This document shows, piece by piece, positions 13,401-24,773 of a stretch of DNA of 64,000 bases. The translations under genes and the position numbers were made by a program. The notes below the pieces were generated by a model that made no database searches, was not told the DNA's origin, and saw nothing but the letters and a program-made list of their open reading frames with translations. The stretch is from NCBI GenBank assembly GCA_021464415.1, contig JAKCWG010000903.1:104577-168576 (forward strand). Direction: 5' to 3'. Every line of letters starts with the position of its first letter. Positions within the stretch are counted from its first letter, which is position 1. This stretch comes from Lonicera japonica (Eukaryota > Streptophyta > Magnoliopsida > Dipsacales > Caprifoliaceae).

Positions 13401-14439
13401 ATTTTTCAGCCATGGAAGAAAGTGGAGAAGGTGAAGGTGACGATGAATAGTGCGCGAAGATTGCGAAGAAGGAAGAGCTAGTGTCGTGATCTCAAACCAT
13501 GCTCAAAACTCTCAAAATCACCTCTCTTTTCTCTCTATAGAAGTTCTATGAAGTTTGTGATGAAAATGAGAATGAAATGAAGATATACGTATATATATAA
13601 ATTGTCTTCAATTTTCAGGTTTACTGTTCATGCGTGGGGACTGACAGCGCTGAACTTTGAGTGTCCATAACTTCTCTCTCAGAAGTCTGATTAAGGTAAT
13701 CTTTATGTCCACGGAAAGGTAATTCAGAACTCTACAAGTTCCTAAAAGGAAGTGTCCCCAAATTTTGGACAAATAAGTTCCAGTATTTCGATAAAGTCAG
13801 CGCTTTAATGTTACCGAATGAACAACTAATAGCGATTGACCTATTTCGCGCTCAATTTTGACCAAGTAGGAGCATGAATTGGCTTTCGGCCAAGACACAA
13901 AAGTTGTAGGTTGCATAAAAATATAGACCCCATGCAAACAGAAACTCAATTTGGCGAGGAAAGAAGAAGTTACGTTTCCCCCAAGTTATAAAAAAATTAT
14001 GAAGTCGGGTAAATTGAAAACTTGCAATCTACATCCCAATTTTAACTCGAATCACCCTAAATGACTTACGACTATTCTAACATGCTTAAATATATTTATG
14101 TATCTCGTCGAAAGTCTTCGAGCCATTCCGATCTTTTCAAAGCAAAATATGGCTATCCAAAGTCCACGTTTGCCTTTCACGCGACTTGTATTGCGATTCC
14201 GAGAAATAAAGATACGAGGTGTTACATTTTTGGCCATAGTTTTTTAGCCAAGAGAAGGTCTACTGTGAAGCCAAACCAAGTGGACTGATCGAGACCAGAC
14301 CAGTCAAAACGATCTGGTCTAATCCGGTCTTCAATAGCATTTTTGTTCAGTCTAGTCCCAAAATTTAAAAGACAACTATATCTGGTTCAGTTTGTCGTGT
14401 GAGTCAATGGTCCAGTTAACCGGACTGTGAACACCCCTT
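10467..14439. mobile_element. Non-autonomous hAT-type DNA transposon carrying a solo LTR
   Basis: The left end TAGGGGTGTCCAAAACCGG and the right end (reversed) AAGGGGTGTTCACAGTCCGG are terminal inverted repeats. They are flanked by a perfect 8-bp duplication ATTCTTAG (10459-10466 and 14440-14447), the hAT signature. Without the LTR at 11094-14226 the element is only about 835 bp. It encodes no transposase and contains repeated CCGG/GGTCCGGTCC motifs and a short tandem repeat around 11039-11092. Confidence 0.8.
11094..14226 (-). mobile_element. Solo Tekay-like LTR inside the hAT element
   Basis: It starts TGTGACGCCCCGAATC and ends GAGGTGTTACA, matching the edges of the LTR at 341-3681. It contains the conserved GTGAGCC...GGCTCAGTGG block at 11567-11590. 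Neither a PBS nor internal sequence follows on either side: the flanks are the two halves of the hAT element, with near-duplicate 5-mers TTTTC and TTTTT. That is the structure left by recombination between the two LTRs of a full element. No coding capacity. Confidence 0.7.
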
Positions 14440-14503
14440 ATTCTTAGATCAAAATCTTCAATTCCCATGACAAATAAAAATACACAAATCTGTAACCCTT
14501 CAC

Positions 14504-16020
14504 TCTAACACTCCCGCCTTAATGTACATGATAATGCCTGTAATTAAGGCCTGGAGCGTTATTAACCTATCTTAGTAAGACTAAGATAGGTATATAGAAA
14601 GAAATAAGTCAACAACAAAAGATATAGCAAATATCACAATGCATAGGGTAGCAAACATATTATACATTCCAGCATGTATCAAGTACACATAATCCAAACC
14701 ATACGAACAACCAAAGTATATAAGCTCCTCGGGCTAGCCGTGGCTTCCCGGAAAAATATACATACATCACAAAAAACCAAAATATAATGTAGTATCAGAG
14801 CCTCTATATCATCCCAGACCCAGTCGTGTCCTTGTCCTCGTGGGACTCGTGAGTACCTGAAATGTTTTAAAGAAAAACCGGGGTGAGCCATTTGCTCAGT
14901 AGGGGGTACCAGACATATGTTCAAAAACAAGTTTGTGAACATATCTTTTAGACCATGGTAATATCAATAATATCAATAGAAAATCCAAAATTCATCAAGT
15001 GATCATGCATGAACGTGCTAATGCAGGTTACCTCCCGTGTCAACCGATTACCGCGTAATAGAAAGCCTGAGTCATGAATAGATTCCACTGCTGCCAAGAT
15101 ATCATAACCTGGGATCAATTGTCCCGATCCCACACAAGTATATAGAACAATAGCCCTGTGATCATTCACCTCGATCCCATATAAATATAGACAATCACAA
15201 ACCCATAGTGCCTTGCCAATTTGCCTAGATTCCCGGGCTCCACACCGGTGGCTTATAGGCGGCCAAACGTTGCTCCCCCAAGGGTTTAGGGCTTTTCAAC
15301 CCAAGGGCACCGGGCCCTGCCTATTTTCCCATCCCAGCAAGCACTATACATTCAATTCTTTTTTTTGGTTTCCAAGAGCCACCAGCTCTTCAATACATAG
15401 ATAAATGATACAAGCCTCTGAGAAACAAATACTTGAACAAGAGTCATAAGCCATAATAGATACTTGAACGAGAGTCATAAGCCGTAAAGTATACATAGCA
15501 TATTATGCCTCCAATCATATATCCAATACCACACATATTATGCAACATCATAAATATATGTATACATTCAACTTTCTAACTTTATATAAATCAAACGCAT
15601 GAATTGTCAAGTAATAAACTCATTTTATCGGGTTTAAAAAGTGAGAAAACCCTACCTCAGTTTATGAGTGAGAAAGAAGAAAGAAAGTTGATGCTCCAAC
15701 CCTTCCCCAAAGAATCCTTAAGGTAGAAGATGATGAATAGTAAGCTAGGAGGTGTTTTGGATGTTTTTCGATGTGTAATCCTTCGATCGGAAGTGAAAAC
15801 AGGTAAGATTCGCTCAAAAACACCTATCTTTGTCTCTCTAGAACTCTCTAGAGTTTAGTGGAAGTGGATGGTTCGAAAATGGTTGAAAAATGGCTTAAAA
15901 CGAGCTTTAACTGACTTTATGTCGGTTGCTACAGTAACTCGCGCAGATTTTTTGGTTTTGGAGCACTATGGTTGCCATAGTGCTATGGTTGCACTATGGT
16001 TGCTACAGTAACTCGCGTAA
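14504..16020 (-). mobile_element. Diverged Tekay-like LTR relic
   Basis: The left edge TCTAACACTCCCGCCTTAA is a mutated form of the edge at 19625 (TGTAACACCCCCGTCTTAA), and the two share the following AATTAAG(A/G)CCTGGAG(T/C)GTTA. The block holds the GGGGTGAGCC...GCTCAGTAGG motif at about 14880-14906. Its right end merges into an integrase fragment near 16020, where GTTGCTACAGTAACTCGCG occurs twice (about 15928 and 15999), suggesting a repeat-mediated rearrangement. No gene. Confidence 0.55.
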
Positions 16021-17135
16021 TACCAAAACGAGGTTTGGTTTTCAAGAACACATGGTTGCCAACTTCGAACTCTAATGGACGACGACGCTTATCGGCATAA
16101 CTTTTCTATCGACTCTGAGCGGTATGGAGATGTTGTCAAATGGTTTTAATCTTTTCGGTAGTTTGCTCTACCAACTCCGGACCCAATAAGGTTCTTTTCC
16201 CGACTTCATACCAGCAAACCGGGATCTGCATGGATGACCGTAAAGGGCTTCGTAAGGCGCCATGCCTATACTAGTCTGGAAACTATTATTATATGCAAAC
16301 TCGACTAATGGCAGGTGCTCTATCCAGTTTCCTCGAAAATCAAGGACACACGCTCTTAACATATCTTCAAGTATTTGGATTACCCGCTCAGATTGGCCAT
16401 CGGTCTGTGGGTGGAATGCTGTACTAAATTTTAACTATGTTCCCAAAGCCCTTTGGAGACTTTCCCAAAATCGAGATGTAAAACGAGGATCTCGATTTGA
16501 TACAATAGTCAACGGTACCCCATGGAGTTTAACTATCTCCCGAACATAAAGGTTTCCCAAACTTTCCACATTTTGGTTGTTCTGGATAGGGAGGAAATGA
16601 ACAGACTTCGTCAATCTATCGACAACCACCCAAATTGTATCTTGACCCCCTAATGCCTTCGGTAACCCCAAAACGAAATCCATGGTAACATGTTCCCACT
16701 TCCACTCGGGAATGGGCAATGGTTGGAGTTGTCCTGCAGGCCTTTGGTGCTCGGCCTTCACTAGTTGACACGTCATACACTTATTCACAAAATTTGCGAC
16801 ATCTTTCTTCATGCCATTTCACCAGAAGTTTCGACACAAGTCCCGGTACATCTTTGTACCACCGGGATGAATAGAGAATTGAGAATGGTGAGCTTCACTC
16901 AGAATTTCATTTCTAAGTTCATGATCGTTTGGTACCACCAACCTATCCCGAACCCGAATTCCCCCATCGACACCGAGTTTATACCCACCATATTCCGCTT
17001 TCGTGGCCAAATGATCACGTTTTACTTGAAAAGCTTCATCTGCCCATTGAGCATCTATCACCCGTTGTTGGATTGCCGGTTGGGCAATCATGTTATACAA
17101 ATAAGCACGGTTCTCATCACCATGTTTTCGTATTG
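16020..17135 (-). pseudogene. Tekay-like integrase fragment, broken
   Basis: Minus-strand pol fragment of a Ty3/gypsy chromovirus. It contains the HHCC zinc region (HHSQFSIHPGGTKMY ... [14 protein letters not shown]), the core start [13 protein letters not shown], then [35 protein letters not shown] and, after a frameshift near 16205, LLGPELVEQTTEKIK and QSRQKSYADKRRRPLEF. The second catalytic Asp, normally in VSDRDPRFTS, is Asn here. Stops interrupt the frame (one turns the W after CRNFW into a stop). No protease, RT or RNase H remains. It ends abruptly near 17135, joined to gag of a different family, and near 16020 joined to an LTR. Confidence 0.85.
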
Positions 17136-17138
17136 TTG

Positions 17139-17846
17139 CTAGTGATCCACAAGGTCAGTAGTTCCATCGTAGCATTCCAGCGTCGGGAGTCTAAATTCTT
17201 TGGGAACCAGGCAATTTTGAATGTGATTCACAAAAAGGGATTTAGAGTCCCTAACCAGAGCAGCTGTCGAGTTCCCCGTCAAACGACCCACGGTCTTCAT
17301 CATTTCTGCCATTTGGGCCTCCATCCTTGACATTAGTCTTTTCTCGACTTCTTCAACCGACTCTTTACGAGAGATCCTATCAAAAACGGATCCCCTTTGT
17401 TTAACTTCCACCTCTCGTCCTGGTATCTGAGCTGACGGGAGGGGAGGTAGGCTTACGCTTGAGCTCCGATGTCGCGAAACTTCGTCTGAGTGCCTCTTAC
17501 GAATCACGTTAATCCGTGGGTCCCTTACTGGTGGGGGAGAAGGCGAGGCATAAACTTCTTCATAAGATGTCTCCCTAGTAGAGCTGGAGTGATGGGATTC
17601 AAGCTCGGCAGTTTTGCTGCGGCTTGCCCCAAATCTTCTGTCACAGTCTCCGAGTCTTTCTCTGACTGGGACTCGTGGAAGGATTGTGTGAACATTAGCA
17701 GATGCGGAGACTGAAAACGAACTGCTTCTTGAGCTGGCTCGGGGACTCTTTCTTTGGGCTAAGAGTCTGTCAATTCGAACTTGAAGAGCAGCTTGTTGCT
17801 CTTGTAGGGCCAGTATGGGGTCTGGCTGAGTTCGTCTAGAAGACAT
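17139..17846 (-). pseudogene. 5' part of gag of a gypsy element, truncated
   Basis: The probable start is MSSRRTQPDP at 17846; the frame extends upstream only through the PBS. The 235 codons include a Gln-rich short helix (LQEQQAALQVRIDRLLAQ), a low-complexity Ser/Arg section, charged linkers, EVEKRLMSRMEAQMAEMMK, and the gag entry motif PKEFRLPTLECYDGTTD. In full-length relatives this is followed by a capsid domain of roughly 200 residues; here the frame stops three codons later at the junction with the integrase fragment. It lies in correct order behind its own PBS and LTR (17911-18656). Confidence 0.65.
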
Positions 17847-17908
17847 AATAAATTTTAGATGCTTTCGTACCTTTATGAGATGTGTGTGACTTTGAGAAAC
17901 TGTCTTTC

Positions 17909-17925
17909 CCACAGACGGCGCCAAC
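17909..17925 (-). other. Primer binding site GTTGGCGCCGTCTGTGG
   Basis: The minus strand reads GTTGGCGCCGTCTGTGG immediately before the LTR at 17926. The same sequence is the PBS of the complete element at 23771-27114 (26094-26110), which shows that the two belong to one family. Confidence 0.75.
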
Positions 17926-18656
17926 TGATGGTGTCAAAATCTAGAAATAAATAATTAACCAATCAATAAATTAATACTAATAAATAAATAAAATAAATGA
18001 ACACGAGACATTTTTTATTAAGGTAGGTTCCCCCGGTAGCGCTTATGCTAGTCCGGCAGTACGTCCTCCTTTTGTGTGTGCTTGCTTTATATTAGCTCAA
18101 AGGCAATTAACTTGAATGATACAAGCAACCAATCTTTCTCTATAATTTCCTTAATTCTATTTATAAATATAGAATTAGGATTACAAATATTTCAAGAGAA
18201 TAAAATATATAGGAGAAAAAGTGTATAAGGGTTTGTTGGTATTTTTTGGGGTATAGAAAGGGAGAGTATAAGACCCTCCTATTTTGGCTTTATATCTCTT
18301 GGAAGAGAAAGAAGAATTTTGGAAGAGAAGGATGGTGTTGGATGAGAAGAATGATGTGTTTAGATTGTTTCTTGTTGTCTTGAATGAATGAATGATGGGA
18401 GGTATTTATAGGTAAAATCTAGAATGGTAAAAATGTAAATTTGATGAAGATGAGGGGCAAAAAGGTAATTTTACAAAGGTGAGTGGAATTTGAGTGGAAG
18501 TTAATGGAGGTGAGTGGAATTTGAGTGGAGTTGAGTGGGATTTTAATGGAGGTAAAAATGAGATTTCACCGGGGGTAAAAAAGAGATTTTACCGGAGGTA
18601 AAAAATGTTGAATTTTCTTTGTAGGCCAATAGTAAAATTAATATTTAACCCCATCA
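17926..18656 (-). mobile_element. LTR, family with TGATGGTGTC edge (731 bp)
   Basis: It begins TGATGGTGTCAAAATCTAG and ends CCCCATCA on the plus strand. It shares with the LTRs at 23771 and 26111 a conserved block around GGTTCCCCCGGTAGCGCTTATG and the terminal GTAAAATTA...CCCCATCA, but lacks their 62-bp tandem repeats. The region behind it, 18657-19609, shows no gene that I recognise and may be the leader of the element whose PBS lies at 19610. Confidence 0.75.
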
Positions 18657-19609
18657 AAGTACAAACCATTATATAAACTATGCCCGCAAAATTTATCTGC
18701 CAATTCTATAAATCCACCACAAGAAGAAGCAACTATATTGTAAACGTACTATTCTCTCACATATTAAACACCTTACCTCAGGTGATTTAGTAGACAATTA
18801 AGAAGAAAATGAACTTCTTAGTTCCTGAAAACGAACTGAAGTATGCGACTCGTTACTAGTCCCTTATAGATATTGATCTATATTATCCGGAAGAACCTTC
18901 TTTTTCCATAAACCATAAGAATGAATAATCCTTTCTATCATGACCGTCTTACCAGCATCTATAACTATCTTTTGCCTTAATTCATCACCCATGACTAATA
19001 AAATCCTTACCTTGTCGTATTCTAGGAGGACTAATCATTTGACCAATTCTCGTGCCACCTGTTAGGTTACTTCAAAAATTTCTATTGACGAAGAAAACTA
19101 GACCTTTATTCCAAATTACATCTGGTCTTCTCTTCTCAGGTAACTAACCAAAATTACACGAGATAGAATCTAATCCAAAAGCAAGACAAACAAAACAATC
19201 TTAGGAAACAAAGAGCGGGCAACGTGACGAATTTAGAACTTGTTAACTTATCATCAAGATAATGATTCTAACCTTCTAACGTGGGACACAAAAAAAACAC
19301 ACAAAAGAATATTCATGCGATACACTCGCATCATATGGTACCAAATTCACAAAGTCAAAATGCAAATGCCTAACATCAAAACTTCAAATAGGTCTAACCA
19401 CAAGACACGACCATCGATAATCACACCAATTGTAATCGGCGAAGAAACAACTTGTCACATCATATAGGCTAATAAACTCTAGAGGAGCCGTAGGATACAA
19501 AACACGATCTCAGGAATACACATATCACAATTACCGACTAATACCGGAATAAATATCAAGAATCACAACACATTTCGTCCCCACCAAGCCCAAGTACTCG
19601 TCAACCTAT

Positions 19610-19621
19610 GCTCTGATACCA
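19610..19621 (-). other. Primer binding site (tRNA-Met type)
   Basis: The plus strand reads GCTCTGATACCA, the exact complement of TGGTATCAGAGC. It is three bases from the LTR edge at 19625, so a minus-strand Tekay-like element began here. Its internal sequence to the left (18657-19609) is unrecognisable before it meets another element. Confidence 0.85.
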
Positions 19622-19624
19622 AAT

Positions 19625-20239
19625 TGTAACACCCCCGTCTTAATTAGTAGAATAGCATTTGTAATTAAGACCTGGAGTGTTACAGACCCACCTTAGACGA
19701 GCTAAAGTAAGTCTAAAATAAATAATGAAATAATAAATCCAAAAAAAAATCACATAGCATGGAATAAACGATACTTATACTGTGGGTGACAATACATAAG
19801 TGTAATATACATTTGTACGCATATATATAGTCCGAGTGACATATAAACCATGCTAACATGTAGTATAAAGTGACCAACAACAACAAGGGCTAGCCGTGGC
19901 TTGCCATATACACACATGTATAACAAAAATGAGTCGGTATCAGAGGTCCTCTACTTCGTTCCCGACCCAGTCGCTTCCTCAGTCTTCTCTTTTTCCCGGA
20001 TACCTAAATTTATATGGTTTGTATGTCACTCGGACTATATATATGCGTACAAATGTATATTACACTTATGTATTGTCACCCACAGTATAAGTATCGTTTA
20101 TTCCATGCTATGTGATTTTTTTTGGATTTATTATTTCATTATTTATTTTAGACTTACTTTAGCTCGTCTAAGGTGGGTCTGTAACACTCCAGGTCTTAAT
20201 TACAAATGCTATTCTACTAATTAAGACGGGGGTGTTACA
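19625..20239. repeat. Foldback: 227-bp inverted LTR ends around a 162-bp loop
   Basis: 19625-19851 and 20014-20239 are inverted copies of one another, both with the edge TGTAACACCCCCGTC. By eye the arms differ by one substitution (T/C near 19843) and one base in an A8/A9 run. The loop (19852-20013) continues the LTR, as in 14504 onward (shared GGGCTAGCCGTGGCTT and TATCAGAG...CCCGACCCAGTCG). The left edge has a PBS; the right edge is followed by unrelated AT-rich DNA. A transcript across it would form a long hairpin. Confidence 0.85.
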
Positions 20240-21305
20240 TGATGAATATTAATTAATGTTAATGAGTGATTAATTGGTTGAAAATGATTAATTGGGTGGA
20301 GTGGAAATAGAAGTTTAGACCTTTTTTTAGTGGGAGTGGTAGAAGTTTGTGGGGTGGCAATAGCACCATCCATAATAAAGGCAGCAGATCAGATCAGTGA
20401 ACATAGTAGCTTTTTTGACAACGTAATAGAGTAGTTGAATACAATGAATAAGTTAGAAGGAGTTTAAAGATTGTTTGGGTTAGAAAAACTGGTTTTTTTC
20501 TCAAACTATATAAAGTTCAGTGGGGTGAGTTGAATAATTTGACGGGTGTGTTTAAGATTACCCTTAATAATATTAAAACCTAAAATAATATTTAATGGAT
20601 ATTTTAATATTAAATTATTATTCAAAATAATATTTATAAAATTAAATTAATAATATGTTTTGTCGGTCTATCCATGTTTACAGATTAACTTAACAACGCA
20701 GATTAACTGCAAGATATAGTGGATATAAACAAAATCATCCATATAGTATAGGTAAGATAAAACATTATTCCTTAGAATAGGTGTACAATAAAGTTGAATT
20801 TAACTAATTTTCGTAAAATTTGGTTGGTGTGAGACCTCAAATGCCAAAAATAAAAGCATGAATTGCCTCTAATGCCTAAATAGTTGGCGTTGTAATGTTT
20901 CTCTTTCTTCCTTTTTCTGCACTCTCTATCCTTTTTTATTTCCTCTCTATATACCCTCTCTCGTAAAATACCGTACAATATTTATTTTATATATTTATTG
21001 TATTATTATAATCCTAGTATTTCAATACACAAAATTTGAAAAAATAGCCACAATTGATCTTATTTTATAGATCCTAACGAGTAGGTTTCAAATATATGTT
21101 TTTTTTATCTAATTTTGATTTTTGGATTTAAAGTTATAGTGTATTAAAAGTTTTTTTAAAAAGAGAAAGTAAAATGAAATAAATTTTGTAAAGTGTAAAA
21201 GTAAAGTTAATTTTAAGTTGAGTTTTTAAAATTTTAAAAAAAAAAAACACCCACCAAACATGGGAAGCTTTAATTTTCTATAAATACTTTTTTATACTCG
21301 CGCAC
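20240..21305. other. AT-rich intergenic DNA, nothing recognised
   Basis: The segment is AT-rich with A/T homopolymers and short direct repeats of ATAATATT type around 20560-20660. I see no coding frame, transposon end or structured RNA that I can support. Confidence 0.5.
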
Positions 21306-21309
21306 TTTT

Positions 21310-21490
21310 TTTCCCAATAAGGTACCCAAGCTCAACGACTTCCACTAATCCCTTGAGGAATTGTCAGACATTTTTCACGGGAACCTCTTCCAACAAAGTA
21401 TACTCCATTTACAAGTGCTCGAAATTGAACCCAGGACGATTTGCTTAAGGGATTTGAGCCCCTTCTACTCGGACCAACTCATATTGGTAT
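21310..21490 (-). repeat. Possible tRNA-derived SINE
   Basis: On the minus strand GAGTTGGTCCGAGTAGAAGG (about 21478-21459) could be box A and GGGTTCAATTTCGAG (about 21433-21419) box B. They are followed by a GC-richer body (GTTCCCGTGAAAAATGTC ... GGTACC). The drop in AT content against the surroundings supports a mobile insertion. The tail and target duplication were not resolved. Confidence 0.35.
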
Positions 21491-22090
21491 GTGCTTTTAA
21501 GTTTTGATGTACTCCATTATAGACTAATGTTTTCTTTCCCAGATTTGCACAATTTCATGAATTACCAAGCAAGAACATATACATTTTATACTAATTACTT
21601 GAACTGTTCTTTTTCCCCAATTAAAAAAAAATTTATTCTAAGATTACGTTTGATAATAATAAGAAAAATGATATATATATATATATATATATTTAATTTG
21701 TGTACGAAATTGAAAAAATAGTTAAAGCATGAGATGAAATACTCTTTAAAACATACTCATTTTTATGAGTAGATGTCATCCATCCTTCATTATATTTTGT
21801 AAATATTTTTTTCATCCATGCCTCATTATATTTTTCAAATTATCACAAAAATCAAATATATTTTTATTTTCATTTTCCATGTTATTAAACAGATCCTAAG
21901 CAACTTAAAACTTAAAAAGAGTTGTGTTTCATAGATTAATTCGTATCACTCCTACCGTCTCAAATTAATATTCACATTTTCTCTTGAAAGTAAGAAGACC
22001 CACTACTTTCACATTAACAATTTTTTCATTTCACACACATTTGCATGTGCCAGGATTTCTATAATTAACAGAGAGGTTTATTAACTCAAT
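21490..22090. repeat. Diverged copy of 42380-43000 (dispersed repeat)
   Basis: This segment and 42380-43000 share, in the same order, GAATTACCAAGCAAGAACAT, a CCCCAATTAAAAAAA run, ACTCATTTTTATGAGTAGAT, and the CACATTTTCTCTTGAAA block before a GCATTTGCAT/ATTTGCATGT region. No coding potential is visible. It is either a repeat family or an old duplication; the two copies lie on the two sides of the copia element. Confidence 0.6.
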
Positions 22091-22587
22091 CATTCACGCT
22101 CTAATAGTCATATTTGAATAAACCTCTATTATAATTTTTATTAATAAAAAGTTAACGTTGTCCAGCTTCCGCCCAATTTTAACATTTTCGACGAAAAAGC
22201 CCCTCTATTATCTTCTTCTTCCTTTTAGTTAAGAACCCCAATTTTCTCACTTTAAATTTAAATCTAATTCCATGAGAAAGCATCTCAAATTCCACATCTA
22301 AAGTTTTAGAATAAATGAATAATCTTTAGTTCAGGATTAAAATCTTCTTTAATTTTTATAGACCCATCTCACCAAATGAATGCTATGTTTTTCAAAATAT
22401 TAAAACCCATTAGCTTCATAATTATCAATATATTAATCGTACTCGTTCTAATACACCCACCTTGATTCCATAAAATTCGAGGGCAGTAATCTCCCATGCT
22501 CTTTAATTGATCATTCTTCTGCCATTCTTTGCACCCCATTTTCTCTCTCTAGCCTCATTCACAATTCACTCCGAATCCATCAAATTA

Positions 22588-23028
22588 ACAGTCCGTTTGG
22601 ATTAAAGGGGGGACGGAAAGGAAATAGTTAATTATGAAGGGAAGGAATAAAATAGAATGGAAAGGAATGGGTTTAATTTTATTGTTGTTTGGATAGTTAA
22701 GAATGGAAAACAATGGAATAAAAATAAATCTTGTTTGGATAGAAAGAAGGAAAGAAAGGAAAGAAATGTGATTTAATATATTATTAACAAATTAGGGTTA
22801 AATTTGGAAAAAACATGAAAAAAATCATTAAAATATTTTCCTTTCCCTCCCAATTCTCCCAATATTGGAAGGAAACAATATAAAGGAATAGAGGGGATTG
22901 GCATTCCCTCTCAATCTCTCCGTTTCCTCTCCACTCCTTCTTATAAATCTATCCAAATTAATAAAATGCAATCATTACTCCTCTTCTCCTTTCCTTTCCT
23001 TCCTATTCCCTCAATCCAAACGAACTGT
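22588..23028. mobile_element. 441-bp MITE with ACAGTYCGTTTGGATT ends
   Basis: The left end ACAGTCCGTTTGGATTAAAGG and the right end (reversed) ACAGTTCGTTTGGATTGAGG are inverted repeats. The inside is purine-rich on one half and pyrimidine-rich on the other (GGAAAGGAAT against TTCCTTTCC), so the whole folds back. No open frame of note. No clean target duplication could be fixed (flanks TTA and AAG), so the superfamily is open. Confidence 0.6.
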
Positions 23029-23182
23029 AAGATTAGAACTTTAACTTTTTTTTCTCCATCTAAATTATTATATGTGAGCTTATTGGAATAAAAATTTAAA
23101 TCCCTAGAAATTGTGAGTTGAGGTGGATCAAGAAAATTGGGGTGAACTATGAATCTGTGGATTTGATTTCCATTCGCCATAG

Positions 23183-23584
23183 TGTTAGATTATTTATTTG
23201 AACTAGCATAGTCAGCGTTCTTTATTTCTATTGTTTGATACTAATGTTAATTTATATGCCGAATATTAGAGTATAATATTGTGGGTAGGCTTTATATGGG
23301 CTCATTATGATAGGTAGGTGGGTCAATTTTTTTTAATATAAGGAAATGCCCCTATCTCTTTCCACTGTGTAGTGTAATTGAGCCATTGAGATTGCACAAA
23401 CCCTAGTGGAATAGAGATAGTTTATCTCCTCAATATCAGACATACGAACGCGACAACTATGGATTCATCTATTCCAGGTAATCCTTGATTCTAATACTTA
23501 TGTGTTATATTGATTGTTTATACATGCTACAATTTAGGATTATTACGAGGAATTAGTATCGAAAATTTTAGATCTGTTCTTTCA
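23183..23584 (+). repeat. 5' LTR of the copia element
   Basis: 402 bp, starts TGTTAGATTATTTATTTG and ends GATCTGTTCTTTCA. It matches 39566-39961 with scattered substitutions and small indels (for example an extra AGAGTATAAT at about 23268-23278). Confidence 0.9.
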
Positions 23585-23586
23585 AT

Positions 23587-23601
23587 TGGTATCAGAGGTG
23601 G
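23587..23601 (+). other. Primer binding site of the copia element
   Basis: TGGTATCAGAGGTGG, two bases after the LTR end, matches the tRNA-Met site TGGTATCAGAGC except at its last base. Confidence 0.85.
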
Positions 23602-23770
23602 TTTAATCCTAATCGGTGGCTGTTAATAATACAATCATATTTAGAAACCAATTTCATTGCTTGACTGTTGTTCATAGATCTTAATCATATATATTATGCT
23701 TTCAGTTGGACCTTAATTATATATATTATGCTGTTTACGTTTGTTTGTTATATATATATATGATTATTAC

Positions 23771-24773
23771 TGATGGTGTCAAAATCTAGAAATAGATAAT
23801 TAACCAATCAATAAGCGAATATCGGTGAATAAAAAAATAAATGCGGCGCAATAATGAACACATGACTTTTTTTTTAAGGTAGGTTCCCCCGGTAGCGCTT
23901 ATGCTATTCCAGTGGTACATCCTCCTTTTGTGTGTGCTTGTTTTGTATTAGCTCAAAGGCGATCAATTTGGAAGATAATACAAGCTACCAACTTCTCTCT
24001 CTCTATAATTTCCTTAATTCTATTTATAAGTATAGAATTAGGATTACAAATATTTCAACAGAATAAATAATAAACTGTGTAGAAGAGAGAGTGTATAAGG
24101 GTTGTTGGTATTTTTTGGAATATGAAAATAGAGAGTATATGACTCTTCTATTTTTTTTTTGAATTGGCTTGTATGAAAATAGAGAGTATATGGCCCTTCT
24201 ATTTTTTAACAAAATATATAGGAGAGAAAGTATATATTTTTGGTGAGGAGAATTGTGTGTTTTTGTTGTGTGAGAAGAATTATATTTTTTTTGGTGTGTT
24301 TTTGGTGAATGAATGGTGGGAGGTATTTATAGGTAAATGGGGAATGGCAAAAATGTAAATTTTTTTGTGGAGGATAATTATTTAAAGGAAATTAAATAAT
24401 TATCTAAAGGAAAGTGTGGAATATAATGGAGTGGGATAATTATTTAAAGGAAATTAAATAATTATCTAAAGGAAAGTGTGGAATATAATGGAGTGGGATA
24501 ATTATTTAAAGGAAATTAAATAATTATCTAAAGGAAAGTGTGGAATATAATGGAGTGGGATAATTATTGAATGGAGTGGGATATTTATTTAAAGAAAAGT
24601 GGAGAATAAAAATGGAGTGTGATAATTATTGAATGGAGTGAGATATTTATTTAATGGAAAGTGTGGAATATAATGAAGTGGGATAATTATTGAATGGAGT
24701 GGGATATTTATTTAAAGAAAAGTGGAGAATATTATTTTTGTAGGCCAATGGTAAAATTATTTTTACCCCATCA
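23771..24773 (-). repeat. LTR (left copy) with 62-bp tandem repeats
   Basis: Edges TGATGGTGTC and CCCCATCA. From about 24373 the unit starting GATAATTATTTAAAGG recurs at 24435 and 24497 (period 62), then decays into shorter GATAATTATT/GATATTTATT units up to 24720. Confidence 0.9.

Noticed and set aside
14504..20239. One single Tekay element with 3' LTR at 14504-16020 and 5' LTR at 19625
   Set aside because: Orientation fits, but the two LTR edges are only moderately similar and the interior is a mosaic; separate relics of one group are more likely.
22941..23180. 79-codon minus-strand frame starting exactly at the copia insertion site
   Set aside because: Half of it lies in a MITE; no similarity recognised and no promoter or splice evidence.
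24373..24720. Regular 62-bp repeats that superficially resemble a spaced-repeat array
   Set aside because: The whole unit repeats with no variable spacers, the same array is in both LTRs of one retrotransposon, and the genome is a plant's.
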